Both the position numbers and the translations under genes were made by a program. Of a stretch of DNA of 23,425 bases, positions 14,842 through 22,722 are shown piece by piece. Each line of letters opens with the position of its first letter. Within the stretch, counting starts at the first letter, position 1. The stretch is from an uncultured Blastocatellia bacterium (GTDB taxonomy: Bacteria > Acidobacteriota > Blastocatellia > Pyrinomonadales > Pyrinomonadaceae): the NCBI GenBank assembly GCA_946480785.1, contig CAMLLD010000087.1:1-23425 (forward strand), given 5' to 3'. The notes under the pieces are model-generated. The model did not search any database, was not told where the DNA came from, and saw nothing but the letters and a program-made list of their open reading frames with translations.

Positions 14842-16047
14842 TTAGTCAACCACTTCGACAGCCTGCCCCGATTGCAGGTTGCCCGGATCGACCACCACTT
14901 TTTCACCGACGTTTACCCCGGCGACGATCTCCGTAAATTCAGGACTGCGTCTGCCGGTCGTGATCGGGCGCTCGAGGGCTTTTCCATTCTGCACCACGAT
15001 CACCTTTTCGATACCCGCAAACGTTACGATCGCGTTGTTCGGCACGGTGACCGCCATCTTCGCGTCGTTAGTCACGATCTCCGCGTGCGCAAATGAGCCG
15101 GGCCGCAGGCTTCCGTTATTTCGCACGTCGGCTTCAACCACGAGTATGCGGTTTTGTTCTGCGATCACCGGGCTCAAACGCGTGATCTTACCGGTATAGA
15201 CGTTCTGATCCCCCTCAACGGTTACACGAACATCCTGACCGGTGTGCACCTGGCGCGATTCACGCTCGGGGATCTCGGCGCGCAAACGCAGCGGATCCAT
15301 TTTCACGATGTTCACGACCGGCGCGCCCGCGGCGAGATACTCGCCGACACTCGCGCGTTTCTCCTGCACGACGCCGTCCAGCGGCGCGACTACCGAAGTG
15401 TCCTTCAACTGTTGCTGCGCGAGCGCGAGTTCTGATTTACGCTGGGCCAGTATTCCCTGCCGGTTGCGGACCTCTTCGTAAGCATCCTGATAACGTCCTT
15501 CGGCGACCTTGAACGCGGAGTCAGCCGCATCGAATTCCGCTTTCGCGATCACACCCTGCTCGACGAGTTTGGCCGCACGATCGCGAGCAACCTTCGCTTC
15601 GTCGTACACGGCCCGCGCCTGGCGCACGGTCGAAGTTTTCTCCGGATCGATCTTTTCATCCGCACCTTGTGGTGACAAACCAAGCCGTACGCGCGCCTGC
15701 GCGAGGGCGGCATCCGCTTGCTGCACGCGCAGACGATAGTCTTGCGGATCGATTTGCGCGATCACCTGTCCTTGCCGCACAACCGAGCCGAGATCGACTG
15801 AAATCGTGCTGAGTCTGCCCGGGACTTTTACACTGACAGTGGTTTGATCGAAAGCGGCGAGTGTGCCGTTTGCGGTGACGGTTTCGCCAAACGGTGTTTC
15901 CGCGACGGCGGTAGTTTTGACCTGGCGGGGAGCTTTGGCGTCGCCCGGTCGCGCGCCTTGTCGTTGCGAAGCCTGATAGTCGCTCTTACATGAAGCGAGC
16001 GCGAGCGCAGCCACTACACACAGTAATACTTTTGCGGCGTTGGACAT
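14842..16047 (-). CDS. RND periplasmic adaptor (membrane fusion) lipoprotein
   Basis: The adaptor bridges the RND pump and an outer-membrane channel. I chose ATG 16047 because it gives a standard lipoprotein signal: MSNAAKVLLC, then LALASC with the lipidated Cys20. A start 30 bases further upstream (16077) is also possible. The 401-residue protein has the usual order: a half lipoyl domain (GRLSTISVDLGSVVRQGQVIAQIDP), an alanine/glutamine-rich coiled-coil hairpin (about 105-225), the second lipoyl half (DTSVVAPLDGVVQEKRASVGEYL), a beta-barrel and a membrane-proximal domain. It is anchored to the periplasmic face of the inner membrane. It is cotranscribed with the pump gene (19 bp apart) and follows the DUF5916 gene by 45 bp. 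Confidence 0.93.
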   Translation of the reverse strand: MSNAAKVLLCVVAALALASCKSDYQASQRQGARPGDAKAPRQVKTTAVAETPFGETVTANGTLAAFDQTTVSVKVPGRLSTISVDLGSVVRQGQVIAQIDPQDYRLRVQQADAALAQARVRLGLSPQGADEKIDPEKTSTVRQARAVYDEAKVARDRAAKLVEQGVIAKAEFDAADSAFKVAEGRYQDAYEEVRNRQGILAQRKSELALAQQQLKDTSVVAPLDGVVQEKRASVGEYLAAGAPVVNIVKMDPLRLRAEIPERESRQVHTGQDVRVTVEGDQNVYTGKITRLSPVIAEQNRILVVEADVRNNGSLRPGSFAHAEIVTNDAKMAVTVPNNAIVTFAGIEKVIVVQNGKALERPITTGRRSPEFTEIVAGVNVGEKVVVDPGNLQSGQAVEVVD

Positions 16048-16092
16048 CCGAGCGAGTTTAACATGCGAGCGGGCCAACTAAATAATGGGCGG

Positions 16093-18693
16093 TTAGAAGC
16101 CGCGGCGAATGAGGTAAGACATCTTGATGAAGACGGTGCGCGTGTTGCGACGGAAGCCGGGAACGATCTGTTCCGTGAAGGGATGGCGGCTGTCGTAGTT
16201 GAGATCGTCGTTGTAGCCGGCGTAGAAAGCCGTGCCCGGACTCGGCGTCCAGCCAAACAACCCTTGCGCTCGCAGACGAGAATTGAGCGTGTTGTAGTCG
16301 AGGATGAGACGCGCAAACGTCGCTTTGGAGAATTGATATGTGCCGCGCAGCGTCATGATGTTGATGGCGTAAGCGACGCGATCGGTATCGTAGCGACGCA
16401 GGCGTTGTGAGTTGAGACTGAATTGCGCCTGCAATGTGCTGGTTGGTTGATAGCTGAGACTGCCGGTGAACTGCAACAGCTTGCCGCGGCCGGGATCGAG
16501 TGGCGCAGTCGCGCTGCAAGCCGAAGGCCGTTCGTCTTCCGGCAGGTTGCAGTCACCCGCCGCAACGGCCGCCGCCTTCGCGTCGGCAAAGTGCAACGCT
16601 GCCGGGCTGACACGCGGATACTTGTCGCCGTTGCCGAAATCGAGATCGAGGTGTCCCCAGCGCTGCGTGAACTGCGCGTTCAACTGAATCTTCTTGCTGA
16701 AATTCGAACCACCGTAAAACGAAAGGTGCTGCTTGCTTGAAGGTCGCTCGTTGCTCGGACCGTAGAAAGTACACAACGGGCGCGCTTGCTTCACGGTGAG
16801 ATTGAGATCGAAACCGAACGCATCGCACGGCTTGACCTCGCGCGTTGGTCCAAACTCATGATCGAACAGACGCTCGTAACCCGGTTCCCACCACGTTCCG
16901 ACATAAGTGTTGTGCCGCAACTGTAACTCGATCAGGTTCTCGGCTTCCCAAATGTACATCCGGCCCTGCCAGTCGTAATCGACGTGGGAGAAGTTATGAA
17001 CGTGGTAGGAGATGAGCGTGTTCTTGGGCTTCGGATCGGAGTTGTAGCGGATGTTACCGAAGGTGAAGTTTGAATTCGTGCGCTGTACGAAGCCGACGTC
17101 GGTGCGGTAGTCCTGCGTGAATCCTTCGCTATAGACCTCGTAACCCCAGTTGCGGCCGGCGCGATTGAAATCGGTCGAGTAACCAAAGCCATTGCCGGTG
17201 CGATAACGATTGATGCCGTCGTTTGAATCGAAGAAGAAGTTGCGCGAGGTAGTGCCGAGTGTCTGGAAGCTGACGGTGGTTTGCTTGTCGAGACGGAAGC
17301 GGCCGTCGATGGCCAGCACCTGGTTGTGCTTCTCGATGAAGTTGTAACTCGTCGCCAGCATGCCGATCGAGTTTTCCTTGCCGATGTCGCGTTTGAGACG
17401 CAACACGCCGATGTAAGCATTCTTGTCGACAAATCGTTCGGCGTTGCAGACCGTGTCCGGCTTCACGGAGCGTAAATCCCGGCACGCGTTCAAGGCGCCG
17501 CGATCATCAGCGTTGAAGTTCCCTGGACCATTGTCGCTCGCGACCATCAACCCGAAAGTGTTTCGTCCTTTCTTGCCGGTTGTTTTCACGGCGAGGTCCG
17601 GATCGACGATCGCGCGCGTGTGCACCGCCGTGATAGGCGTTTGAAAGATCTCGATACCTTCGAGAAAGAACGGCCGCTTCTCGGGAAAGAAGATCGGGAA
17701 ACGCTGGTTCGCAGTGACGACGAGCTGATCGGCTTCGACCTGAGCGAAGTCGGGATTGATGGCGAGGTCCACGGTCATCGCGGAACTCGGAATGAACTTC
17801 GCAGTCAAACCGGGATCGATACCGACCGGTTCGTTCACGATACGGCCGGGATCGAGTGACCGTTGCGTCGACGGCAGCGCGGGAACGAAGCGGCTGTTTT
17901 GCGAGACAGTCAAACTCGGAATCAACTCGATCGTGCGTTCCACCGAGATGCCTTCGAGTCCGGTGAGATGTCCCTCCTGGCTGAGATTGCTGTCGATGCT
18001 GCGCGAGAACGGCATCCACGAATCGAGCTCGTTTTCAAAGCGCTTGATGCGCCGGAAGAAGTGCGCGCCCCAGAGTTTTCCCTTGCCCGCTTCGAAACGC
18101 AGCGACTTGAACGGAATCGCGATCTCGACGTTGAAGCCCGTCTCGTGAACGATGCCTTTCGACTCCATCAGGAGATCGATACTCATGTCTTCGCCGCGTC
18201 CTTCAGTGATCATGCCGTCGCCCTGAATGCCGAGCGGATTGAAGAAGACTTCGAAGGCTTTGCGCTTGTCGTTGAACGTGTCGAGCATGAACCCGACGTA
18301 ATCGTCCTGAAAAATGTTGTCGCGCTTGGCCACGGTCGCGCGCACTTTGTCAGGCTCGTCGGTCGCTTTGAAAGCGATGTAGAGAAACTTCGGATCGTAA
18401 CCGAGCAGGACTTCAGTGGGCTTCGACGGCGCGATATTGTCGCCGGGTTGAATCTGATAGAAGTCTTTCAGCACTACTGCTTTTTGCCAGACTTCATCGT
18501 CGAGCTTGCCGTCGATAACGGGTGGTTTATCAAACTTCGGCACCGTGACTGGGTTTGCTTTCTCCGGCGGGACAGTGAAAGCGCCTTTGGCGATGGTTGC
18601 GGGTTTGGTTGAGGTGGTTGTTTGAGCCCGGGCGCAAACCGCGAACGCAGTCAGCGCAATCGCGATGCTCCCCAGAAGGTGGCTAAATCTCAT
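16093..18693 (-). CDS. DUF5916 outer-membrane protein with N-terminal CBM9-like domain
   Basis: This 866-residue exported protein has a signal peptide (about 1-23, cleavage after ARA) and a carbohydrate-binding family 9-like domain (PPVIDGKLDDEVW at 57-69, running to about 240). It then has the DUF5916 region, including NPDFAQVEADQ at 313-323 and FFPEKRPFFLEG at 335-346. The remaining half alternates aromatic strands as in a beta-barrel and ends in Phe, as outer-membrane proteins do. The function of the family is not established; sugar or polysaccharide binding at the surface is plausible. It is 45 bp ahead of the adaptor gene on the same strand, so it probably belongs to the pump operon. A 144-bp gap separates it from the DUF4097 gene upstream. 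Confidence 0.9.
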   Translation of the reverse strand: MRFSHLLGSIAIALTAFAVCARAQTTTSTKPATIAKGAFTVPPEKANPVTVPKFDKPPVIDGKLDDEVWQKAVVLKDFYQIQPGDNIAPSKPTEVLLGYDPKFLYIAFKATDEPDKVRATVAKRDNIFQDDYVGFMLDTFNDKRKAFEVFFNPLGIQGDGMITEGRGEDMSIDLLMESKGIVHETGFNVEIAIPFKSLRFEAGKGKLWGAHFFRRIKRFENELDSWMPFSRSIDSNLSQEGHLTGLEGISVERTIELIPSLTVSQNSRFVPALPSTQRSLDPGRIVNEPVGIDPGLTAKFIPSSAMTVDLAINPDFAQVEADQLVVTANQRFPIFFPEKRPFFLEGIEIFQTPITAVHTRAIVDPDLAVKTTGKKGRNTFGLMVASDNGPGNFNADDRGALNACRDLRSVKPDTVCNAERFVDKNAYIGVLRLKRDIGKENSIGMLATSYNFIEKHNQVLAIDGRFRLDKQTTVSFQTLGTTSRNFFFDSNDGINRYRTGNGFGYSTDFNRAGRNWGYEVYSEGFTQDYRTDVGFVQRTNSNFTFGNIRYNSDPKPKNTLISYHVHNFSHVDYDWQGRMYIWEAENLIELQLRHNTYVGTWWEPGYERLFDHEFGPTREVKPCDAFGFDLNLTVKQARPLCTFYGPSNERPSSKQHLSFYGGSNFSKKIQLNAQFTQRWGHLDLDFGNGDKYPRVSPAALHFADAKAAAVAAGDCNLPEDERPSACSATAPLDPGRGKLLQFTGSLSYQPTSTLQAQFSLNSQRLRRYDTDRVAYAINIMTLRGTYQFSKATFARLILDYNTLNSRLRAQGLFGWTPSPGTAFYAGYNDDLNYDSRHPFTEQIVPGFRRNTRTVFIKMSYLIRRGF

Positions 18694-18837
18694 CAGACTC
18701 CGCGAACAGGAACGGTGGACGCGCTGCGGCTTGGGAATGCGCGCCAGAAAGGTTTAGTCAGTTGGTCGAAAGCTCGGCGAAAATCTTCCGCTCACTTGGA
18801 CGCAGACGGTCCTAAAAATCTTCCCGAGTTCAGCAGA

Positions 18838-20727
18838 TCAATTACGCGGCTTTAACAGGATTCTTCCTTCGCCGGTCTTCAGCACAAATACCTGGCCGCC
18901 GTTACCAACCTTCCAGCGCTTCACGCGCGGCGAAGGCGTGATGTCTTCAGCAACATTGAAACCTTCCTGCGTGATTCCTTCGCTCGCGTTGGTTTCGATG
19001 GTGAAGCTTGAGCCGGCCGGAACCGTTAACGAAATTTCACCGTCGCCGGTTCGCGCGGAAATAGCGTTGAAGTTTCCATCGAGGACGATCGGGCCGTCGC
19101 CGGTGCGCGCGTCGACCTGGCCGTCAAATTTGTTGATTTGGATCGGGCCGTCGTCAGTGGTGACGTGGAGTTGGCCGCCGCTGTTGCTGACGGTGATTGG
19201 TCCGTCGTTGGAACGCAGCGTGATGTCACCGGAAACGCCGTCGAGGACTAATGGGCCATCGCCTGACGAGACGTGCAGACTGGCTTGCCGGGGGACGTAA
19301 ACATCGAGCAGGACGCTGGCGTTGGTTTGATTCTCGCCCGTGGCGTTGATCGAGAGTGTCGATCCCTGCTGTTCGGTCTGAATCGAGATCTGTTTCAGAG
19401 TCTCCTCGTCGGCCGCGCGCTTGGTGGCGGTGTAGCGCACTTCCGCCTGGTCCCAGCCATGCACGCTGATTGGGCCATCGAACGTAGCGAGGTTGATTCG
19501 CGGGCTCGCGCCGACCGGAAAACTCTTCGTTTCCTGACTCGTGAACTTCGCGCCCATGTCAGGATTCACTCTCACGCGGCTCACGACTCGGGCCTGCACG
19601 CGCGCTTCGCGTTGCAACTCTCTTTGGGCCTGCTCGATCTCTTTCTGTGTTTCGCGCAGCGTCACGTCGACTTTTCGCTGTGCTTCGCGTTGCGCCTCGC
19701 GCGTCCCGCGCTCGTTACGCGCCACGTCCACTTGCATGCGCACGAGATCGTCGTTGGTGCGTTCCATTGAGCGGGCGACTTCGTCGACAATCGCGTCGCC
19801 GCTGATCTTGTCGATGGTCACGACAGTGACGCCCGGACTGACGTTGCGTCCGTCCTGCGCGTGCGTGATGCGAATGGCGCCGTTCACATTCTGAAGCTTG
19901 ACCTTCGGGCCGCCGGAACCGATCTGGCCGTCGAGATTGTGGCCGACGTACTCGCCGTGCTTCACCTGAATCCCGAAGTCGTTGCTAATCATGCCGTGGA
20001 CCGTGCTGGCACGGACCATCGCGTTCGCATCGGACGGAATGATGAGCGTGACGTTACCGTTGACCGAGCCGAGCGAGATCGTTTTCGATTCGTCGAGCTG
20101 TGTGAAAACGGCCTGCAATGGACCGTTGATGGTTGAGAGTTTTGCTTCACCCATCAGACCGCGCACCGAGACTGGCCCATTGATAGACGAGGCCTTCACG
20201 CTTCCCTCGACGCCTTCGATGTCTACCGGGCCGTTGATGAGCTCGATCGATTCGAGTATCGCTTTGCGCGGAACGGTCAGTGAATACTCCACTGTCGCAG
20301 GGTTGTCGTAGCGACGGTCGCCGCTGCGGAATTTCATCGGCTCATCGGGATACTCGGTCTTGATTCTGATGTTCTCTTCGGTTGCGGTGACGTCGATCTT
20401 GGCCTCTTCGAGACGCTCGCGACGATACGCTTTCTTGATCGCGTCGACCTGCACGGCCGCACGATCCCAAACCTTGATCTTCACGCCGCCGTTGATGTTC
20501 GCGAGAGTGACGCGGCCGGTCGTCGACAGCGGATACGTCTGATGAAACTCCTCGGTTATTTGGTCGGGCTCGCCACCCAGCGCCTCCGCGCCCGCAGGCA
20601 CGTTCGGAACCGGACGTACTTCCTGCGGCGTGCCTGTCGACTGGCCAGAAACTACTGCCGCCGTGGTCCCGTTGGTGACCAGTGCGACGGTCAGTAAAAC
20701 TGCTGTAATGAGGAGCTTCTTAACCAT
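18838..20727 (-). CDS. Two-domain DUF4097 beta-solenoid protein with coiled-coil linker
   Basis: This 629-residue exported protein has an N-terminal signal or anchor helix (about 4-27). A first DUF4097-like domain (about 60-310), a highly charged Arg/Glu/Gln-rich coiled-coil segment (about 315-382) and a second DUF4097-like domain (about 400-629) follow. Both domains contain [N/D]GP turns at an exact 18-residue step: 165, 183, 201 in the first and 490, 508, 526, 544, 562 in the second. This is typical of a right-handed beta-solenoid or bactofilin-like stack. DUF4097 proteins are often linked to anti-sigma factor genes; their molecular role is unclear. The start is ATG 20727, behind AGGAAA. 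It follows the 202-residue gene by 29 bp. Confidence 0.87.
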   Translation of the reverse strand: MVKKLLITAVLLTVALVTNGTTAAVVSGQSTGTPQEVRPVPNVPAGAEALGGEPDQITEEFHQTYPLSTTGRVTLANINGGVKIKVWDRAAVQVDAIKKAYRRERLEEAKIDVTATEENIRIKTEYPDEPMKFRSGDRRYDNPATVEYSLTVPRKAILESIELINGPVDIEGVEGSVKASSINGPVSVRGLMGEAKLSTINGPLQAVFTQLDESKTISLGSVNGNVTLIIPSDANAMVRASTVHGMISNDFGIQVKHGEYVGHNLDGQIGSGGPKVKLQNVNGAIRITHAQDGRNVSPGVTVVTIDKISGDAIVDEVARSMERTNDDLVRMQVDVARNERGTREAQREAQRKVDVTLRETQKEIEQAQRELQREARVQARVVSRVRVNPDMGAKFTSQETKSFPVGASPRINLATFDGPISVHGWDQAEVRYTATKRAADEETLKQISIQTEQQGSTLSINATGENQTNASVLLDVYVPRQASLHVSSGDGPLVLDGVSGDITLRSNDGPITVSNSGGQLHVTTDDGPIQINKFDGQVDARTGDGPIVLDGNFNAISARTGDGEISLTVPAGSSFTIETNASEGITQEGFNVAEDITPSPRVKRWKVGNGGQVFVLKTGEGRILLKPRN

Positions 20728-20756
20728 TGCTTTTCCTATCTCGCTTCTGAATGAAA

Positions 20757-21365
20757 TTAGCTGGCGCTGCGTAGATTAACGCTGCGGTTGAGTGTCTTCA
20801 AGATAATGTCGTGGCCCTCGGGCGTGACGAAGATAAAACGTCGATTCCTGGTCTTGAATGTCTTCACCGACTGGTCCGACTCGAACGCGTCTTTGATAGT
20901 TTTCTCGACGAAATCATCCTTCGAAAGCAGCACCCTGACCTCTGCTGCCGCATCATGCACCGGCCGCGCAACTCTCCTCGGTGGCTTCGGGGCTTCGCGA
21001 ACTGCGGGTGGAGCAGCCGGAGCAGGTTGGGCCACTTCCGGAACAGCGGGTGCTTCGGGAACAACTAGGTCGACAGCATCGGCTTGAACGGGCGCGGCCG
21101 GCGGCAACGGTGGCAATGCCTGTAGCGGCAGCGCCGGCGGCACTAACGTCCTCGTGTTCTGGCAAGTCTCGACGCTGAGAGTAACCATCGGGTCGGCTGG
21201 AGCAATCGCCTCTTTCCACTGCGCCACCAGGTTGCTGGCTTCAACTGTCATGTCCCGCACCTGGTTCAATTCCTTCATCGCACTCGAGAACGCCGCCAGT
21301 GCCACCACCAGAAGCAGAATTACTCGATACGATTTCTTTTCGCTAGCCTGACCCGTGTTTTGCAT
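20757..21365 (-). CDS. Membrane-anchored protein with proline-rich stalk (unknown function)
   Basis: I set the start at ATG 21365, giving 202 residues that begin MQNTGQASEKKSYRVILLLV; the frame is open further upstream to 21485, but that part looks non-coding. Layout: a cytoplasmic basic tail, one membrane helix (about 14-29), a helical segment with one Cys (about 30-75), and an Ala/Pro/Val-rich stalk (about 75-135). A compact C-terminal domain follows (about 140-202, including RRFIFVTPEGHDIILKTLNR). The arrangement resembles TonB-like periplasm-spanning proteins, but the TonB C-terminal motif is absent and I do not recognise the end domain. It lies between two DUF4097 genes, 29 bp before the larger one, so it probably works with them at the envelope. 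Confidence 0.72.
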   Translation of the reverse strand: MQNTGQASEKKSYRVILLLVVALAAFSSAMKELNQVRDMTVEASNLVAQWKEAIAPADPMVTLSVETCQNTRTLVPPALPLQALPPLPPAAPVQADAVDLVVPEAPAVPEVAQPAPAAPPAVREAPKPPRRVARPVHDAAAEVRVLLSKDDFVEKTIKDAFESDQSVKTFKTRNRRFIFVTPEGHDIILKTLNRSVNLRSAS

Positions 21366-21534
21366 TGCGTTGACCCCAATTTTAAGGCCGAGAATAGTAA
21401 GTTCCGAATTAACTGGTTCCCACCATCCTCGGCCCTTCTGCGTTGCTCTATAGTCAGAACACCGAACCTTACAAGGATGTGACAATAAAGTTTGAACTAA
21501 AATCCGAGATCTTTGGGGAAAAAATCGGAGGGAG

Positions 21535-22707
21535 TTAAAGCTTCTTCAAATGCACTGCGCCGCCGAACGACGCCACCGAGATCGTCGCATCGCCCGAGCC
21601 GCAGATCGCTTCGATACGACGCACGATGGGGACAATGATCAATGGTCTCTCGACCGGAGCTGGCGTCACCATCACCCCGCTCTTTGGCGGCGCCGGAGTT
21701 TTGGCGGGGGGCGCGGGTTTCGCGGCCGGTTTCTCTTTTTCCTTCTCTTTCAGCTTTTCCTGGTCTGCCGGAAGCTGTGGCTCCTGGGGCTCCACTGGTT
21801 TAGGAGCGGTACGCAAAACTCTCGGTTGGCGCGGCGCAGGCGCAGGAGTCTCAATGGTGTACTTCAGGGGAAACTCGGAAACGAGATCCTGCTTGTCCGA
21901 GACTTTTGCGCTCAAACGAAAAGACGCGTCCGCTGGAAGCGCGAGAACCGTGTCTCCGGTCACGTTCGTGAAAGAGTAGTAGCCTGACTTCACGAGCGCG
22001 CCGCTCATCATGAGCGTGCCACTTACAGTCTTCGCCAAAACTTTCGGAGTGCCGATGCCTTCGAGTTGAATGTCACCGCTGACGGTGCCGACTTCAAACG
22101 TGTCGTCGGGACTCGCGCCGCGAACGTTGAACGCTTCGACGCCGCCACCGGCAGAATTCAGGTTCACGCGGCCGGTCGAGTCTTTCAAGGAAATACTGCC
22201 GCCGACGCTTCCTGCTTCGACCAGTTTGGTCACGTGCTCGATCATGATGTCGCCGTTTTGCGAACCGGCGTACGCACCGGCAACACCGATGATATTGATG
22301 TCGCCGTCGCGCGTTTGCGCCTGCACGGTAGAACCCGCGGGCACGTCCATGTCCACGTCGGCAATCGCCTGGCAATCGGGTTTCGGATTAGCGCGCGCAG
22401 TTTTATCGAGCACCATCACATCGACGCGTGTGGCCGGCGCGTTTGGATTTTGTGGTTTGTCGATACGACTAAACTCGAGTTTTACGGCGTCGTTGGAGCG
22501 AACGCGAACTTCGCTTTTATCCCACCCGCGCACGTTCAAGGCACCCGAAGCGACGCAGAGAGTGATCGTAGCCTGGGGATCGACCGGCATCGTGCGTTCG
22601 ACCTTCTCGCCGGGTTGAGAAGTTTTTTCTTCGTGGGCGGAGGTTGAACCTGCCAGGGAGAGTATGAGGGCGGAAGCCGCGGCTACTGCAAGCAACTTAT
22701 TGATCAA
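21535..22707 (-). CDS. DUF4097-type exported protein with proline/lysine-rich insertion
   Basis: This 390-residue protein starts with TTG at 22707; the next Met is beyond the signal peptide, so TTG is the only start that keeps it. The signal peptide covers about 1-24 (cleavage near STSA). The body (about 45-280) shows DUF4097 repeats of about 17-18 residues with DGDI, NGDI and SGDI turns. A Pro/Lys/Glu-rich linker (about 285-350) follows. A last strand pair (RRIEAICGSGDATISVASFGGAVHL) looks like a final solenoid rung split off from the rest. It starts 15 bp after the stop of the anti-sigma-like gene, so it is probably cotranscribed with it. It is followed by 169 bp before the 202-residue gene. 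Confidence 0.82.
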   Translation of the reverse strand: MINKLLAVAAASALILSLAGSTSAHEEKTSQPGEKVERTMPVDPQATITLCVASGALNVRGWDKSEVRVRSNDAVKLEFSRIDKPQNPNAPATRVDVMVLDKTARANPKPDCQAIADVDMDVPAGSTVQAQTRDGDINIIGVAGAYAGSQNGDIMIEHVTKLVEAGSVGGSISLKDSTGRVNLNSAGGGVEAFNVRGASPDDTFEVGTVSGDIQLEGIGTPKVLAKTVSGTLMMSGALVKSGYYSFTNVTGDTVLALPADASFRLSAKVSDKQDLVSEFPLKYTIETPAPAPRQPRVLRTAPKPVEPQEPQLPADQEKLKEKEKEKPAAKPAPPAKTPAPPKSGVMVTPAPVERPLIIVPIVRRIEAICGSGDATISVASFGGAVHLKKL

Positions 22708-22722
22708 CTTGAGTCCGGCCTT

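Noticed and set aside
17863..18612. 249-codon rightward frame inside the DUF5916 gene
   Set aside because: Composition is that of an antisense shadow; the leftward frame has a signal peptide and the DUF5916 motifs.
21390..21420. Possible ECF-type -35 (GGAAC) on the minus strand before the stalked protein gene
   Set aside because: Two GGAAC words occur, but neither is followed by a convincing -10 element at 16-17 bases.
21366..21485. 40-codon extension upstream of the 202-residue protein
   Set aside because: The extension has no recognisable feature, and the Met at 21365 directly precedes a normal basic tail and membrane helix.
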